Position numbers and translations under genes: made by a program
Notes under the pieces: model-generated
Told to the model about the DNA's origin: nothing
Databases searched by the model: none
Seen by the model: only the letters and a program-made list of their open reading frames with translations
NCBI GenBank assembly: GCA_024233935.1
Contig: JACKOY010000013.1
Location: forward strand, 1-64,000
Source of the DNA: Spirochaetales bacterium
GTDB taxonomy: Bacteria > Spirochaetota > Leptospiria > Leptospirales > Leptonemataceae
Direction of reading: 5' to 3'
Length of the DNA: 64,000 nucleotides
Shown: piece by piece, positions 36,822 to 45,350 of the stretch
How the letters are laid out: every line of letters starts with the position of its first letter
How positions within the stretch are numbered: position 1 is the first letter of the stretch

Positions 36822-36899
36822 TCGAACTATTCGCTCTGTGATTGTCTGGCGCGGCGCGGATCGAACTATTCGCTCTGTGATTGTCTGGCGCGGCGCGGA
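36822..36899. repeat. 39-bp tandem duplication at a gene end
   Basis: Two perfect 39-bp copies, 36822-36860 and 36861-36899, abut. On the minus strand the 36899-36861 copy carries the last codons and TAG stop of the lipoprotein gene; the other copy repeats them after the stop. A unit of 13 codons keeps the frame. Confidence 0.95.
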
Positions 36900-37660
36900 T
36901 CGACAATCACCCGCGAGACTTGATTTTGCGGAAGTGTTACGGTTCGTGTGCTGGTGCGAATGCGAGTGTCGCGAACCTGGTATTCAATGCGGGCGACATT
37001 GGCCTTGGATAGACTCAAAGTGCTGGCTTCCGAGCGCAGGGTAATGTGGTCGCGCGTCTGTCCGATGATGTGACCGAAATGCTCTTCTCCATTCTTCATG
37101 ACCACGCGATCAAAAAGTTCGGTTTCTCCTTCTTCGGCCGCTGTGATTTCTATCGTCTCCTCTATAACGATTTCGCTCTCGGTCCATTCGACCAGTCGGC
37201 CGCGCACGACCTGCCCGTCGCGCATCACAAAGAGCGGTAGATTTCCATCGGTGGAATTTTGCCCCGAGAGAGCCGTGACCTGAGCGAGCGCGTTCTCGAT
37301 CTCAAGCGCCCGTTCGCGGGGAGTGCTTATCACCAACTCGGACTCGCACTCTTCAAGGCTGACTGTGTTGCGCGTAATGCTGGTCAAATAGCCCACTACA
37401 ATATTCACAGACACATCCACCCAGGTAGAAGACTCCACGTATCGGTAGGCGAGGCCCGGTTTGCGTTCGTAAGTGCTGAAGTCGGGAGCGCTGATCGAAC
37501 CGGTTCCCAACAGGAAGCGCCAATCACCGTCGGTTGCCACCGTCGTGCAACTGGCGGTTGGCGGCGCAAGGAGCACACCATTATCCAGGTCTCCCTGGAT
37601 CTGCCAGAGCGTACAGGAAAAGAGCGTGCTGATGAATGCGACACTCAGAAGCCGGAACAT
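36866..37660 (-). CDS. Lipoprotein with Sm-like beta repeats, unknown function
   Basis: About 264 residues from the ATG at 37660. The N-terminus MFRLLSVAFISTLFSC is a lipoprotein signal with a spirochaete-type lipobox (TLFSC). A first part has VDVSVNIVVGYLTSITRNTV. The second contains two related beta segments, VVRGRLVEWTESEIVIE and HFGHIIGQTRDHITLRSEAS, each resembling small SH3/Sm-like barrels seen in envelope proteins. No catalytic motif is seen. The end of the gene lies inside a 39-bp tandem duplication that repeats its last codons beyond the stop. It is divergent from the C39-like peptidase gene. Confidence 0.72.
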   Translation of the reverse strand: MFRLLSVAFISTLFSCTLWQIQGDLDNGVLLAPPTASCTTVATDGDWRFLLGTGSISAPDFSTYERKPGLAYRYVESSTWVDVSVNIVVGYLTSITRNTVSLEECESELVISTPRERALEIENALAQVTALSGQNSTDGNLPLFVMRDGQVVRGRLVEWTESEIVIEETIEITAAEEGETELFDRVVMKNGEEHFGHIIGQTRDHITLRSEASTLSLSKANVARIEYQVRDTRIRTSTRTVTLPQNQVSRVIVDPRRARQSQSE

Positions 37661-37941
37661 TTGCCAATTTTTCTGAGGATGCCGATATTCGGGCAAGCCT
37701 TAAATTAAGTGAAGTGCTCCGTCGCTTCATGTAAAATGCGCGTACGTGACAATCGATCGGCATCCCCGGGAACTGTGCTGATTTTCCGGGCAGGATGCAC
37801 TATCGCAAAAAAGGAAAAACATCTTGCGGCCTGTCCGTCTAAACCGTGAATGCAGGTTGGCAATACCGGTCCATGGGCGGTCGAACGGGGCGCGTCCCAG
37901 CTCAAAAGAGGCCGATGATCGCACGCCCCCGGGGCCCCTTG

Positions 37942-38880
37942 ATGAGAATCCTGAATAGAAAGGCCGGCATGACCGTAGCCCTGACACTTGTTTTTTGTTC
38001 TGCGCTCGTGCCGCTCGGCCTGGTGCAACCGTCCGGCGCCGGTGGGCCCGCAGGTTCTCTGTTGGCCCAGGATCTGGATGCGGAGTTAGAGCAGCTTCAA
38101 GAGGAACTCAACCGGCTCGAAGAAGAGCTGGAAGAACCTCAGGTCCAGGTCGGTCCCGCTGACGAGGTGGACGTCCAGGAGCCCGTGCCGACAGTCGAGG
38201 CGGACGATACAGCCACAGACCATCCGCGGCCGGATTCAAACGGAAATATCATCGGGCCGGGCTTCGTGCGTTTGAATGTGCCCTTTGTGAGACAGAACCT
38301 GGGTCCTGTGTGCGGTCCGGCTTCGCTGGAGATGGTCTTTCGCTACTGGGGTGAGAATCGATACGATCAGTATGAGATTGCACGGCGAATCGTGCTGAAA
38401 TTTTCTGACGTGGATCGCTATCGAGCATTTGCGTTGCAGGTACGATCGGGTCGTTCGCTGAATTGGCGCGAGTATCCGGGCACCGGAACCAGTGCGATGC
38501 GCGAGTTTTTAGAAGGTCTGGCCCCGACTCAAAACAAACGCATTCGGCGTGTGCCGGCCGAACCGGCTGCCGCGGCGCGCGTGAGAAGCGAATTTTTTGA
38601 GAATCTGAAGAACAATCTGCGCGATGGCGTACCCGTGATCGTGCACCAGAACTGGAGTGAGCAATCCACAAGTGGTCACTATCGGGTCGTCACCGGTTAT
38701 GACGAATCCAGACGTATCGTATTTTTGAACGATGCGCGGGTGGGGCCCATTGAGCAGGATTACGCGCGGTTTCTCCGGCTCTGGAATGTGGCCGAGGCCT
38801 GGCTGCCGTATAATTCGATTGCTTTTAATGTTCGGGCGACCGGCCAGCTTTCCCGGCCGATGCGCCTGAACCTGCCGTGA
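37942..38880 (+). CDS. Exported C39-like papain-fold peptidase
   Basis: About 312 residues from the ATG at 37942. A signal segment ends near SLLAQDLDAE, followed by a short coiled coil rich in Glu and Leu (LEQLQEELNRLEEELEE) and an acidic linker. The C-terminal domain fits the C39_2 peptidase-like family: Cys124 in GPVCGPASLEMVFRYWG, His246 in SGHYRVVTGYDE and Asp264 in FLNDARVG. The triad order is right for a papain-like enzyme. The substrate is unknown; stand-alone members differ from bacteriocin-processing ABC transporters. No ABC transporter is adjacent. Confidence 0.8.
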   Translation: MRILNRKAGMTVALTLVFCSALVPLGLVQPSGAGGPAGSLLAQDLDAELEQLQEELNRLEEELEEPQVQVGPADEVDVQEPVPTVEADDTATDHPRPDSNGNIIGPGFVRLNVPFVRQNLGPVCGPASLEMVFRYWGENRYDQYEIARRIVLKFSDVDRYRAFALQVRSGRSLNWREYPGTGTSAMREFLEGLAPTQNKRIRRVPAEPAAAARVRSEFFENLKNNLRDGVPVIVHQNWSEQSTSGHYRVVTGYDESRRIVFLNDARVGPIEQDYARFLRLWNVAEAWLPYNSIAFNVRATGQLSRPMRLNLP

Positions 38881-38944
38881 TGCAAAATCGTTAATGTAAC
38901 CATTGCGGGGGCGGAGCGTCCCATCCATAACAGGGGCGAACGAA

Positions 38945-39409
38945 ATGAAACATCACACAGACAGATTTCTCAAGCGCATCGGGGGGCTGGCCGTCTTCCT
39001 GCTCGTGATGACTCCGACCTATGCCGTTACGCCGGTCAACCAGAGCCTGTTCGGAGGCGTTGCGATTGATGGTTACGATCCGGTAGCTTACTTTACGATG
39101 GGGCGCCCGGTGCAGGGGCGTAGCGAGTTTTCCCTGGACTGGAACGGCGCCAGCTGGCGTTTCGCGAACTCCGAACACCGCGAGATGTTTCGAGCCAATC
39201 CGGAACGATACGCTCCCCAGTATGGTGGCTACTGCGCCTTTGCTGTCGCTCACGGTCAGACGGCGGGCATCGATCCCAACGCCTGGGCCATTGTCGACGG
39301 GAAGTTGTATCTCAATTACGATGCTGACATACAGCGACAATGGGTCGCCAATCAGGCCGAGTTCATACGCCTTGCCAACCAGAAGTGGCCGGCCCTGCTT
39401 CAAGAATAG
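38945..39409 (+). CDS. Secreted YHS-domain protein
   Basis: 154 residues. A signal peptide (MKHHTDRFLKRIGGLAVFLL to TPTYA) precedes a YHS-type domain: VAIDGYDPVAYFTMGRPVQG, FSLDWNGASWRFANSEHREM, PQYGGYCAFAVAHG. The lone Cys in GGYCA is kept. YHS domains are small metal-linked modules; secreted stand-alone members like this are common and uncharacterised. The stop codon directly abuts the convergent RtcB stop with no terminator between them. Confidence 0.88.
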   Translation: MKHHTDRFLKRIGGLAVFLLVMTPTYAVTPVNQSLFGGVAIDGYDPVAYFTMGRPVQGRSEFSLDWNGASWRFANSEHREMFRANPERYAPQYGGYCAFAVAHGQTAGIDPNAWAIVDGKLYLNYDADIQRQWVANQAEFIRLANQKWPALLQE

Positions 39410-40660
39410 TCAGCCCTTAACGCAGAGGACCTGTCTGAGTTCTGCGACGACTTCGACGAGGTCCTGTTGTCTCTCGATCACCTGGTGGATGTCTTTGTAG
39501 GCGGCCGGGATTTCATCGACGACGCCATCGTCCTTGCGGCACTCCACGTCCTGGGTCTGGTCTGCGAGATCGCGGGCCGAATACGTGCGTCGGGCCTGGC
39601 CCCTGGACATGCGCCGACCGGCTCCATGAGACGCACTGTGCAGACTCTCCGGATTTCCAAGTCCGCGCACGATAAATGAGGGCGTTCCCATGGAGCCCGG
39701 AATAATTCCCATCTGGCCCGACCGGGCGGAGATGGCTCCCTTGCGGGTGACAAAAAGGCTCTGGCCGAAATGGGTCTCTTCGGCCACGTAGTTATGGTGA
39801 CACTGGATGCTCTGGCCGAACGTGATTTCCGGGAAAAGCTCCCGCAGCACATCCTTATAGATCTCGGCCATCACGGCTCGATTCATCCAGGCATAGCGTT
39901 GCGCCCACTTCAGATCACGCCGGTAATCCTGCATCTCAGTCGTTCCTGAAAGGAACACCGCGAGATCTCGATCGGGCAGGCTTTGATTGTGGGTCAGCTT
40001 GCGGGCCCGCGCGATATGTATTTCGGCGAGCGTCTTTCCAATATTACGCGAACCGCTGTGCATCATAAACCAGACGGTTTGTTCCTGGTCCAGACAGAGT
40101 TCCAGGAAGTGATTTCCGCCCCCGAGGGTACCGAGTTGATCGCGCGCCTTTGCAAAGCGGTCCTGTACGGCTGGACAGAGACTCCGGAATTCACCCAGCA
40201 GGCGTTGCAACTGAGCCGCCGGTGTACCGCTCAGAAATGCTGCGGGCAGGGTGCGAGAAGAGGGGTGAGCTCGAAAACCGACCGGGATCTGCTGCTCCAG
40301 TCGCAGGCGCAGTTCCCGTAGATTGTCCGGTAGGTCCACAGCCCGTAGACTGGTCGGGGCCGCAATCATACCGCAGCCGATATCGACGCCCACCGCTGCC
40401 GGAGAGACAGCCTCCTTCAGAGCGATCACGGAGCCCACGGTGGCTCCTTTGCCGTAGTGGCAATCGGGCATGACCGCAACGTGCACGGCCCAGGGAAGCG
40501 AGGCCACGTTTCGCAATTGCTGGAGGGCTTCGGGCTCAATTTCTCTCAGCGGTAGCCAGAGCCTGGCCCGCACCCGATCTCCCTGAAGCTCTGCTACCGG
40601 CACCGGTTGATTTAACCTCGAGCCGCGCACAACGCAAGCTCTGTCCAAAAAAGTGCGCAA
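39410..40660 (-). CDS. rtcB: RtcB-family RNA ligase
   Basis: 416 residues of the RtcB family, GTP- and Mn-dependent ligases that join 2',3'-cyclic phosphate or 3'-phosphate RNA ends to 5'-OH ends. Key motifs: PDCHYGKGATVGSV, VGVDIGCGMIA with the metal Cys, GTLGGGNHFLEL, MMHSGSRNIG, HHNYVAEE, and HGAGRRMSR with the guanylated His. All active-site residues appear to be present. The start is a weak TTG at 40660, or GTG at 40630; either keeps the core. It is not next to RtcA or RtcR. It is divergent from DUF1564 with only 30 bases between. Confidence 0.93.
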   Translation of the reverse strand: MRTFLDRACVVRGSRLNQPVPVAELQGDRVRARLWLPLREIEPEALQQLRNVASLPWAVHVAVMPDCHYGKGATVGSVIALKEAVSPAAVGVDIGCGMIAAPTSLRAVDLPDNLRELRLRLEQQIPVGFRAHPSSRTLPAAFLSGTPAAQLQRLLGEFRSLCPAVQDRFAKARDQLGTLGGGNHFLELCLDQEQTVWFMMHSGSRNIGKTLAEIHIARARKLTHNQSLPDRDLAVFLSGTTEMQDYRRDLKWAQRYAWMNRAVMAEIYKDVLRELFPEITFGQSIQCHHNYVAEETHFGQSLFVTRKGAISARSGQMGIIPGSMGTPSFIVRGLGNPESLHSASHGAGRRMSRGQARRTYSARDLADQTQDVECRKDDGVVDEIPAAYKDIHQVIERQQDLVEVVAELRQVLCVKG

Positions 40661-40690
40661 CAGATTGAAGATCGGCGACCCCTCCCGTTT

Positions 40691-41170
40691 ATGAGCACGA
40701 ACTTTTTATACCGGGTTCGGCCGACGCAGCCGCGTCGACCGGCCTGCAAGTTTCTGGTCCCCTTCCATCTCACCGGGCTACTGGAGCGCCGACTCAGAAA
40801 ATTCGGTGATCGCATGAGCGACTACCTGCCGTACTTGATTCGGCGGGCTCGCGGCCAAACCGGTCGGCTCCCAAGTCGCGGCCACTTCACCACCCTCTAT
40901 CAGGAGGATGCCCTGGACCTCCATCCGGTCAACTTTCGGGTGAGTGGGGAGGACTGGGGGGAATTCAAGACCATCGCCCGCGGTCTGGGCGTTTCCATGT
41001 GCCTGCTCTTTGTCGCCCTTCTGGAGATGGACGGGGAGACGATGCAGCAAGCGAGCGAAGGTTCGACCAAAACGAACATATTTCTGACGGAAATCATCTC
41101 TGAGGGGGTCAAGCGGCTCCGCAGAGGCCTCCGGGTTCGCCGTCTCAGACCGGGCCCAGCAGCTTTTTAG
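40691..41170 (+). CDS. DUF1564 protein (Leptospira-type family)
   Basis: 159 residues matching DUF1564, a family I know from Leptospira genomes. The pattern is FLVPFHLTGLLERRLRKFG, DYLPYLIRRAR, then YQEDALDLHPVNFRVSGEDW and GVSMCLLFVALLEMD. There is no signal or membrane helix, and the function is unknown. Basic residues in the first half suggest nucleic acid binding, but that is a guess. It is the best single lineage marker in the window. It is divergent from rtcB and convergent with the next lipoprotein. Confidence 0.82.
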   Translation: MSTNFLYRVRPTQPRRPACKFLVPFHLTGLLERRLRKFGDRMSDYLPYLIRRARGQTGRLPSRGHFTTLYQEDALDLHPVNFRVSGEDWGEFKTIARGLGVSMCLLFVALLEMDGETMQQASEGSTKTNIFLTEIISEGVKRLRRGLRVRRLRPGPAAF

Positions 41171-41234
41171 CTGTTATCAGGATAAAAACACCCGGCCTGC
41201 CAACGCCCCCGGGAGAAGGTGCGCGAAAGCAGCA

Positions 41235-42338
41235 CTAGAGGGATTGCAGGACTTCGGCCAGTCCGGCGTAGAGAAACTGGCGTCTGGTTTCTTCAACGGC
41301 GAAATAGTGGTCGTTTCCGAACCACGAAACGTTGATCGCCCCTTCCATGTACGAATCGGCGAGTACGGTGAGGCCGTCGTTCGGGCCGTAGCCCTGCAAC
41401 AGGCTGTAGCCATGGCGGGCCCGGGCCGTGATGTGGGCTTCCAGGGGAGTCGCCATCAGGTTGATGACCCGGATGTGGTCCGGTATTTCCAGATCCTGGT
41501 AGAGAGGCTCGCCGGGCATAGAGCGAATCGAGAGGATGCCATCGTAGTTGAAGTTCTCCTTCCAGAAATAGAACTTCGCGCGCCATCGCGTCCACCAGTA
41601 GTCATCCATCTCATTTATTAGATAAGAGCCACGGTTCAAGCCGCCGATATTCAACCAGGCGCGCACGTTGTCGAAGGCGCCTGTGTCGCCGCAAATCTGC
41701 AGCGCCCTTTTGATATCGGATCCGCCCTTGCTCAAACTTGCCAGGACGATGTTGCGCTCGTTGCTTGCCGAAAGCCACTGGCAAAGATCGGCCGCGTTTT
41801 CGTCCACAGTGCCGTCTGGCTCAACAAGCATCAAGGCGGCCCGGGCTCCCAATTGCTGCGCAGCAGTCCTTATTTCCTGACCATCGCCGCCGACTGCGGC
41901 GTTCAATGTGTAAAACATTCCGGGCACCATCAGCAATAGGGCGTTCTTGCTTGAGTAATCGGGGAGGTGCGAGGGATCAAGGTTGGCCGATATTTGCCGG
42001 ATGCGATCAATGTAGCGAGCGTTGCGCGGTTCGCTGTTTACACGATGGAAGAAAACCGCTGTTGCGTAGTCGTTGCCGCGGCTTCGGGCCAGATCGCGGT
42101 ACGCATCGAAGCCGACTTCCGTACTGGAATCGGTCAGCGGATCGGATTGCGCGGCCTCGAGAATCGACAACTCAAAGTCACACAAGTTTTCGAAATGGTA
42201 GGCGGTGACTGTGCAGTTGCTTCGGTCCTGAAACTCCACCGGATCATCAACGGTCAGGGAGCGACACGTAAATGACGAAAAGAGAAGAGTCGATAGCGTC
42301 AGGGCTTTGCAAGCCCGCGAAATACCTATATTGCGCAC
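41235..42338 (-). CDS. Lipoprotein with alpha/beta-hydrolase-like fold
   Basis: About 367 residues from a GTG at 42338. A lipoprotein signal (LTLSTLLFSSFTC) precedes a domain with hydrolase-style order: ALLLMVPGMFYTLNAAVGGD (oxyanion region), ARAALMLVEPDG, then IVLASLSKGGSDIKRAL, where SLSKGG stands at the nucleophile elbow, and a late FGNDHYFAVEET with a possible catalytic His. It could be a lipase or esterase anchored to a membrane. The start codon is inferred from the signal peptide. It is divergent from the next lipoprotein. Confidence 0.65.
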   Translation of the reverse strand: MRNIGISRACKALTLSTLLFSSFTCRSLTVDDPVEFQDRSNCTVTAYHFENLCDFELSILEAAQSDPLTDSSTEVGFDAYRDLARSRGNDYATAVFFHRVNSEPRNARYIDRIRQISANLDPSHLPDYSSKNALLLMVPGMFYTLNAAVGGDGQEIRTAAQQLGARAALMLVEPDGTVDENAADLCQWLSASNERNIVLASLSKGGSDIKRALQICGDTGAFDNVRAWLNIGGLNRGSYLINEMDDYWWTRWRAKFYFWKENFNYDGILSIRSMPGEPLYQDLEIPDHIRVINLMATPLEAHITARARHGYSLLQGYGPNDGLTVLADSYMEGAINVSWFGNDHYFAVEETRRQFLYAGLAEVLQSL

Positions 42339-42453
42339 AGGTGTAGCCGCCTGGAGCGTGGGCGCAGGAGCAAGTATTTTTCGAAGCGGCTTCCCCAATA
42401 CCAGCTCCGAAAAAGTGATATACTCCGGACCTGCTTCGTTCGTCCAAGGGATT

Positions 42454-43089
42454 GTGCGATCCTGCCTTCCCGTCAGCCTCGGCCTCTTGTTCTGTGCGGT
42501 TGCCTGCGCGAGCGGGACGGTCGTTGAGAGCGGCTCCGATTGCACGGAGTTTCGGGAATCGTTCGATTCCGCGCGTCAGTTGACGCGCGCCCGGGAGAAC
42601 GCGCGGGTCACGGCCGGTGCCACCGCTTCTGTGGCCGCAGCGGGTGCCACGGCGCTGACCGAGACCGTGCTCTATCTGGGAGGCGGCGTGGCGCTTGGTG
42701 TGGTCATCTGCAGTCCGGTTATCCTGATCGAAGTGGCCGCCGACGGGTCCGGACATGCCAGCGGCGAGTGCGTGACTGAGGTCGGCTCGGCCGCCACGCG
42801 GGTTATCGCCCGGGAGGGAGACTACGAATACACCCGGGCCGTTTGGGAGGGCATGGAACCGTACCGCATTCGTTCGATGGATGACCTTTCTGAATTGGTT
42901 CGGCGGAATGCCGGGTGTCTGGCCGCCCGGGGGCAGGCCGATGACTTTGCTCTGGCGCGCCGCCAGCTGGCAGAGATTCGTGGCGATCAGGGAATCTGGC
43001 CTTACCTTTCCGAGGCCGAAAGGGCACGAGTGAGTGAACTCGAAGCCCGCCTGGCCCCATCCCCGGTCCTGCCTGACTCTATCGAGTGA
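42454..43089 (+). CDS. Lipoprotein of unknown function
   Basis: 211 residues from a GTG at 42454 with a clear AAGGG ribosome site. The lipoprotein signal is VRSCLPVSLGLLFCAVAC (lipobox AVAC). Then comes an Ala-rich hydrophobic stretch, VTAGATASVAAAGATALTET, and VLYLGGGVALGVVICSPVIL, which could span or insert in a membrane. The C-terminal third is helical and charged (SMDDLSELVRRNAGCLAARG, SEAERARVSELEARL). I do not recognise a family. It is separated by 39 bases from the GT-C-like gene, so the two may be co-transcribed. Confidence 0.7.
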   Translation: MRSCLPVSLGLLFCAVACASGTVVESGSDCTEFRESFDSARQLTRARENARVTAGATASVAAAGATALTETVLYLGGGVALGVVICSPVILIEVAADGSGHASGECVTEVGSAATRVIAREGDYEYTRAVWEGMEPYRIRSMDDLSELVRRNAGCLAARGQADDFALARRQLAEIRGDQGIWPYLSEAERARVSELEARLAPSPVLPDSIE

Positions 43090-43128
43090 GCAGCCGTCCA
43101 GATCAATAGTTCTTGTCATCGCGCGGTC

Positions 43129-44487
43129 GTGGATTCAGACCGCGATGTGTTTTCTTCAGTCGCGCCCAGAGACCCGGAAACGTCGCCAGTGGGACCGGCC
43201 GGCAGCGGGCGCCGGTTGGATCGCGCACTATTCCTGCTCATCTTTGTCGTTGTCTTCATGAGTCATTTCGTAAGTCCGGCTGCCCAGACGAGCGATGCGG
43301 TCTGGAATATGGCCGTTGCCTACAGCCTGGTCACGCAAGGAAACGCGAACCTCGACGAATTTGAACCGATGCTGGCATCGATCAACTATGCTGCGACCGA
43401 GCAGGTCGATGGGCACTACTACAATTTGTTTCCGATCGGTCCGTCGCTTATGGCCGTGCCTTTCATGTACGTGCTCCTCAAGTCCGGAGCCGGCCTTACT
43501 TTCTTCAACGAACACGGTCTTGATAATCGCGGCCCCCAGCAGAACTTCGATATTCTGGTCGCTTCCATTCTGGTCGCGCTCGCGAGCGCCATTCTGTTCT
43601 TGACCGTGCGCACGGCCGCAGTCCCGCCCGGCGCGGCGATGCTGCTTGTTTTTATATTCGCCTTTTGCACGCCGGTCTGGTCCACGGCCAGTAGATCGCT
43701 TTGGACTCATGGCCCTTCCGTTCTAATGCTCTGCCTGACGGCCTTTCTTTTGCTGCGCGGCCGGGCGCATCCTTCTTCCCTGGGATTTACCGGGCTGCCC
43801 CTGGCCATTGCGTTTATCTGCCGGCCTACAAACGCCATCCCGATTGCGTTGCTGGGGGGCTGGCTGCTTGTCCGACATCGAAGGCAGTTCTTCTATTTCG
43901 TGGCCTGGGCTATGCCTGTCGCTTTGCCGTGGATCGCTTACAATCTTTCGGTGTATGGGACGGCTTTGCCCGGCTATCATGATCCGTCGCGTGCATCCGG
44001 CTGGAACTCCTTCCTCGTCGCCTTGCCGGCCAACATGATCAGTCCCGGGCGCGGGTTGCTCGTATTCTGTCCGATTTTCCTGTTTTCTATCTATGGCGTG
44101 GTGCTACGCTGGAAGGAGAATCGGCTTCGAGATGAGTTTGGCATTTTTTCCGGTGTGATCTTTTTGCACTGGATCGTTCACTCACGTTTTGCCCACTGGT
44201 GGATGGGCCACTCCTACGGCCCGCGGGCTTTCACCGATTGTGTTCCGTTCCTGACGTTGTTGCTGGTTCCGGTAATTCCCAAACTGCAGTCCGACCGGAC
44301 CCACGCCGCGGGCCGTTTCCTGCTCCGGGGTGTGTTTTGCGCGGCAGTTCTTTTCAGTTTTTTCGTTCACTTCCGCGGCGCCACGACGAACGCGGTCCAC
44401 GACTGGAATATTGAACCGGTGAACATCGACACGGCGCCCGAGCGTGTTTGGGACTGGAGCGACCCCCCATTCCTGCGAGGACTCTGA
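43129..44487 (+). CDS. Polytopic GT-C-like membrane glycosyltransferase
   Basis: 452 residues with about ten transmembrane helices. The first extracytoplasmic loop has acidic residues after helix 1 (SPAAQTSDAVWNMAVAYSL, LDEFEPM), the arrangement of GT-C glycosyltransferases that use lipid-phosphate sugars, and GHYYNLFPIGPSLMAVPF resembles PMT/ArnT-type proteins. The long last loop contains HWWMGHSYGPRAFTDCVPF. No exact family can be named by eye, and the substrate is unknown. A GTG start is used. It lies between a lipoprotein and the Bax-inhibitor gene. Confidence 0.65.
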   Translation: MDSDRDVFSSVAPRDPETSPVGPAGSGRRLDRALFLLIFVVVFMSHFVSPAAQTSDAVWNMAVAYSLVTQGNANLDEFEPMLASINYAATEQVDGHYYNLFPIGPSLMAVPFMYVLLKSGAGLTFFNEHGLDNRGPQQNFDILVASILVALASAILFLTVRTAAVPPGAAMLLVFIFAFCTPVWSTASRSLWTHGPSVLMLCLTAFLLLRGRAHPSSLGFTGLPLAIAFICRPTNAIPIALLGGWLLVRHRRQFFYFVAWAMPVALPWIAYNLSVYGTALPGYHDPSRASGWNSFLVALPANMISPGRGLLVFCPIFLFSIYGVVLRWKENRLRDEFGIFSGVIFLHWIVHSRFAHWWMGHSYGPRAFTDCVPFLTLLLVPVIPKLQSDRTHAAGRFLLRGVFCAAVLFSFFVHFRGATTNAVHDWNIEPVNIDTAPERVWDWSDPPFLRGL

Positions 44488-44559
44488 CGCCCCGGACCCC
44501 GTCGGAGGATCGATACGATAAATGCTTGCCGCCGTTGCCTTTCGTTTCAGGCTCTCACC

Positions 44560-45297
44560 ATGCGAACCGCAAACCCGGCTCTGAACGATAACACATTCCG
44601 CAAGCTCGATAGCGCCACCGGCGAAGTCATGACGCTCCAGGGCACGGTGAATCGTTCTTTTATTCTTCTGCTGCTCTTGCTGGCGCCGGCCTGCTACGTC
44701 TGGAACGGATTCTTCGAAGATACCTTGCCGGTGCCGGTTAGCCTGATTATGACCGGCGGGGCTATTCTCGGACTGGTGGTCGCTATCGTTACGATCTTCA
44801 AGAAAACCTGGGCGCCGGTCACTGCTCCGATCTACGCTATCGTGGAAGGCGCCCTGCTGGGTGGGCTTTCCGCCTATTTCGAATCGATGTTTCCGAATAT
44901 CGTGATTCAGGCCGTGGCCCTGACCTTTGGTACCATGGGCGCGCTTTTGCTGGCCTATACCTCGCGTTTGATCAAAGTCACCCAGAACTTTCGGCTCGGC
45001 ATCGTAGCCGCCACCGGCGGCATCATGTTGGTGTACCTGGTCAGCTTCATCGGCGGCTTCTTTGGTTTTCAGATTCCCTACATCCACGGAAGCGGCTGGA
45101 TTGGCATCGGCTTTAGCCTGTTCGTCGTTGTGATCGCGGCCCTCAATCTTGTTCTGGATTTCGATTTCATTGAACGCGGAGCAGAACAGGGCGCCCCGAA
45201 ATACATGGAATGGTACGCCGCTTTTGGTTTGCTGGTGACGTTGATCTGGCTCTACATCGAGATCCTGAGACTGCTGGCGAAGATCCGCAGTCGTTAA
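44560..45297 (+). CDS. Bax inhibitor-1/YccA family membrane protein
   Basis: 245 residues with seven hydrophobic segments after a soluble start. The N-terminal NPALNDNTFRKLDSATGEVM and MTLQGTVNRSFILLLLLLA are typical of the bacterial Bax inhibitor-1/YccA-like group. Further matches are TAPIYAIVEGALLGGLSAYF and a C-terminal AAFGLLVTLIWLYIEILRLL with charged end. Relatives are pH-sensitive Ca2+ leak channels or protease regulators; the role here is inferred from the family only. Confidence 0.92.
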   Translation: MRTANPALNDNTFRKLDSATGEVMTLQGTVNRSFILLLLLLAPACYVWNGFFEDTLPVPVSLIMTGGAILGLVVAIVTIFKKTWAPVTAPIYAIVEGALLGGLSAYFESMFPNIVIQAVALTFGTMGALLLAYTSRLIKVTQNFRLGIVAATGGIMLVYLVSFIGGFFGFQIPYIHGSGWIGIGFSLFVVVIAALNLVLDFDFIERGAEQGAPKYMEWYAAFGLLVTLIWLYIEILRLLAKIRSR

Positions 45298-45350
45298 ATC
45301 AACGCTGCCGGCGGCCGTGCGCCGACAAAGTGGCTTTCGTGGATTCCAGT

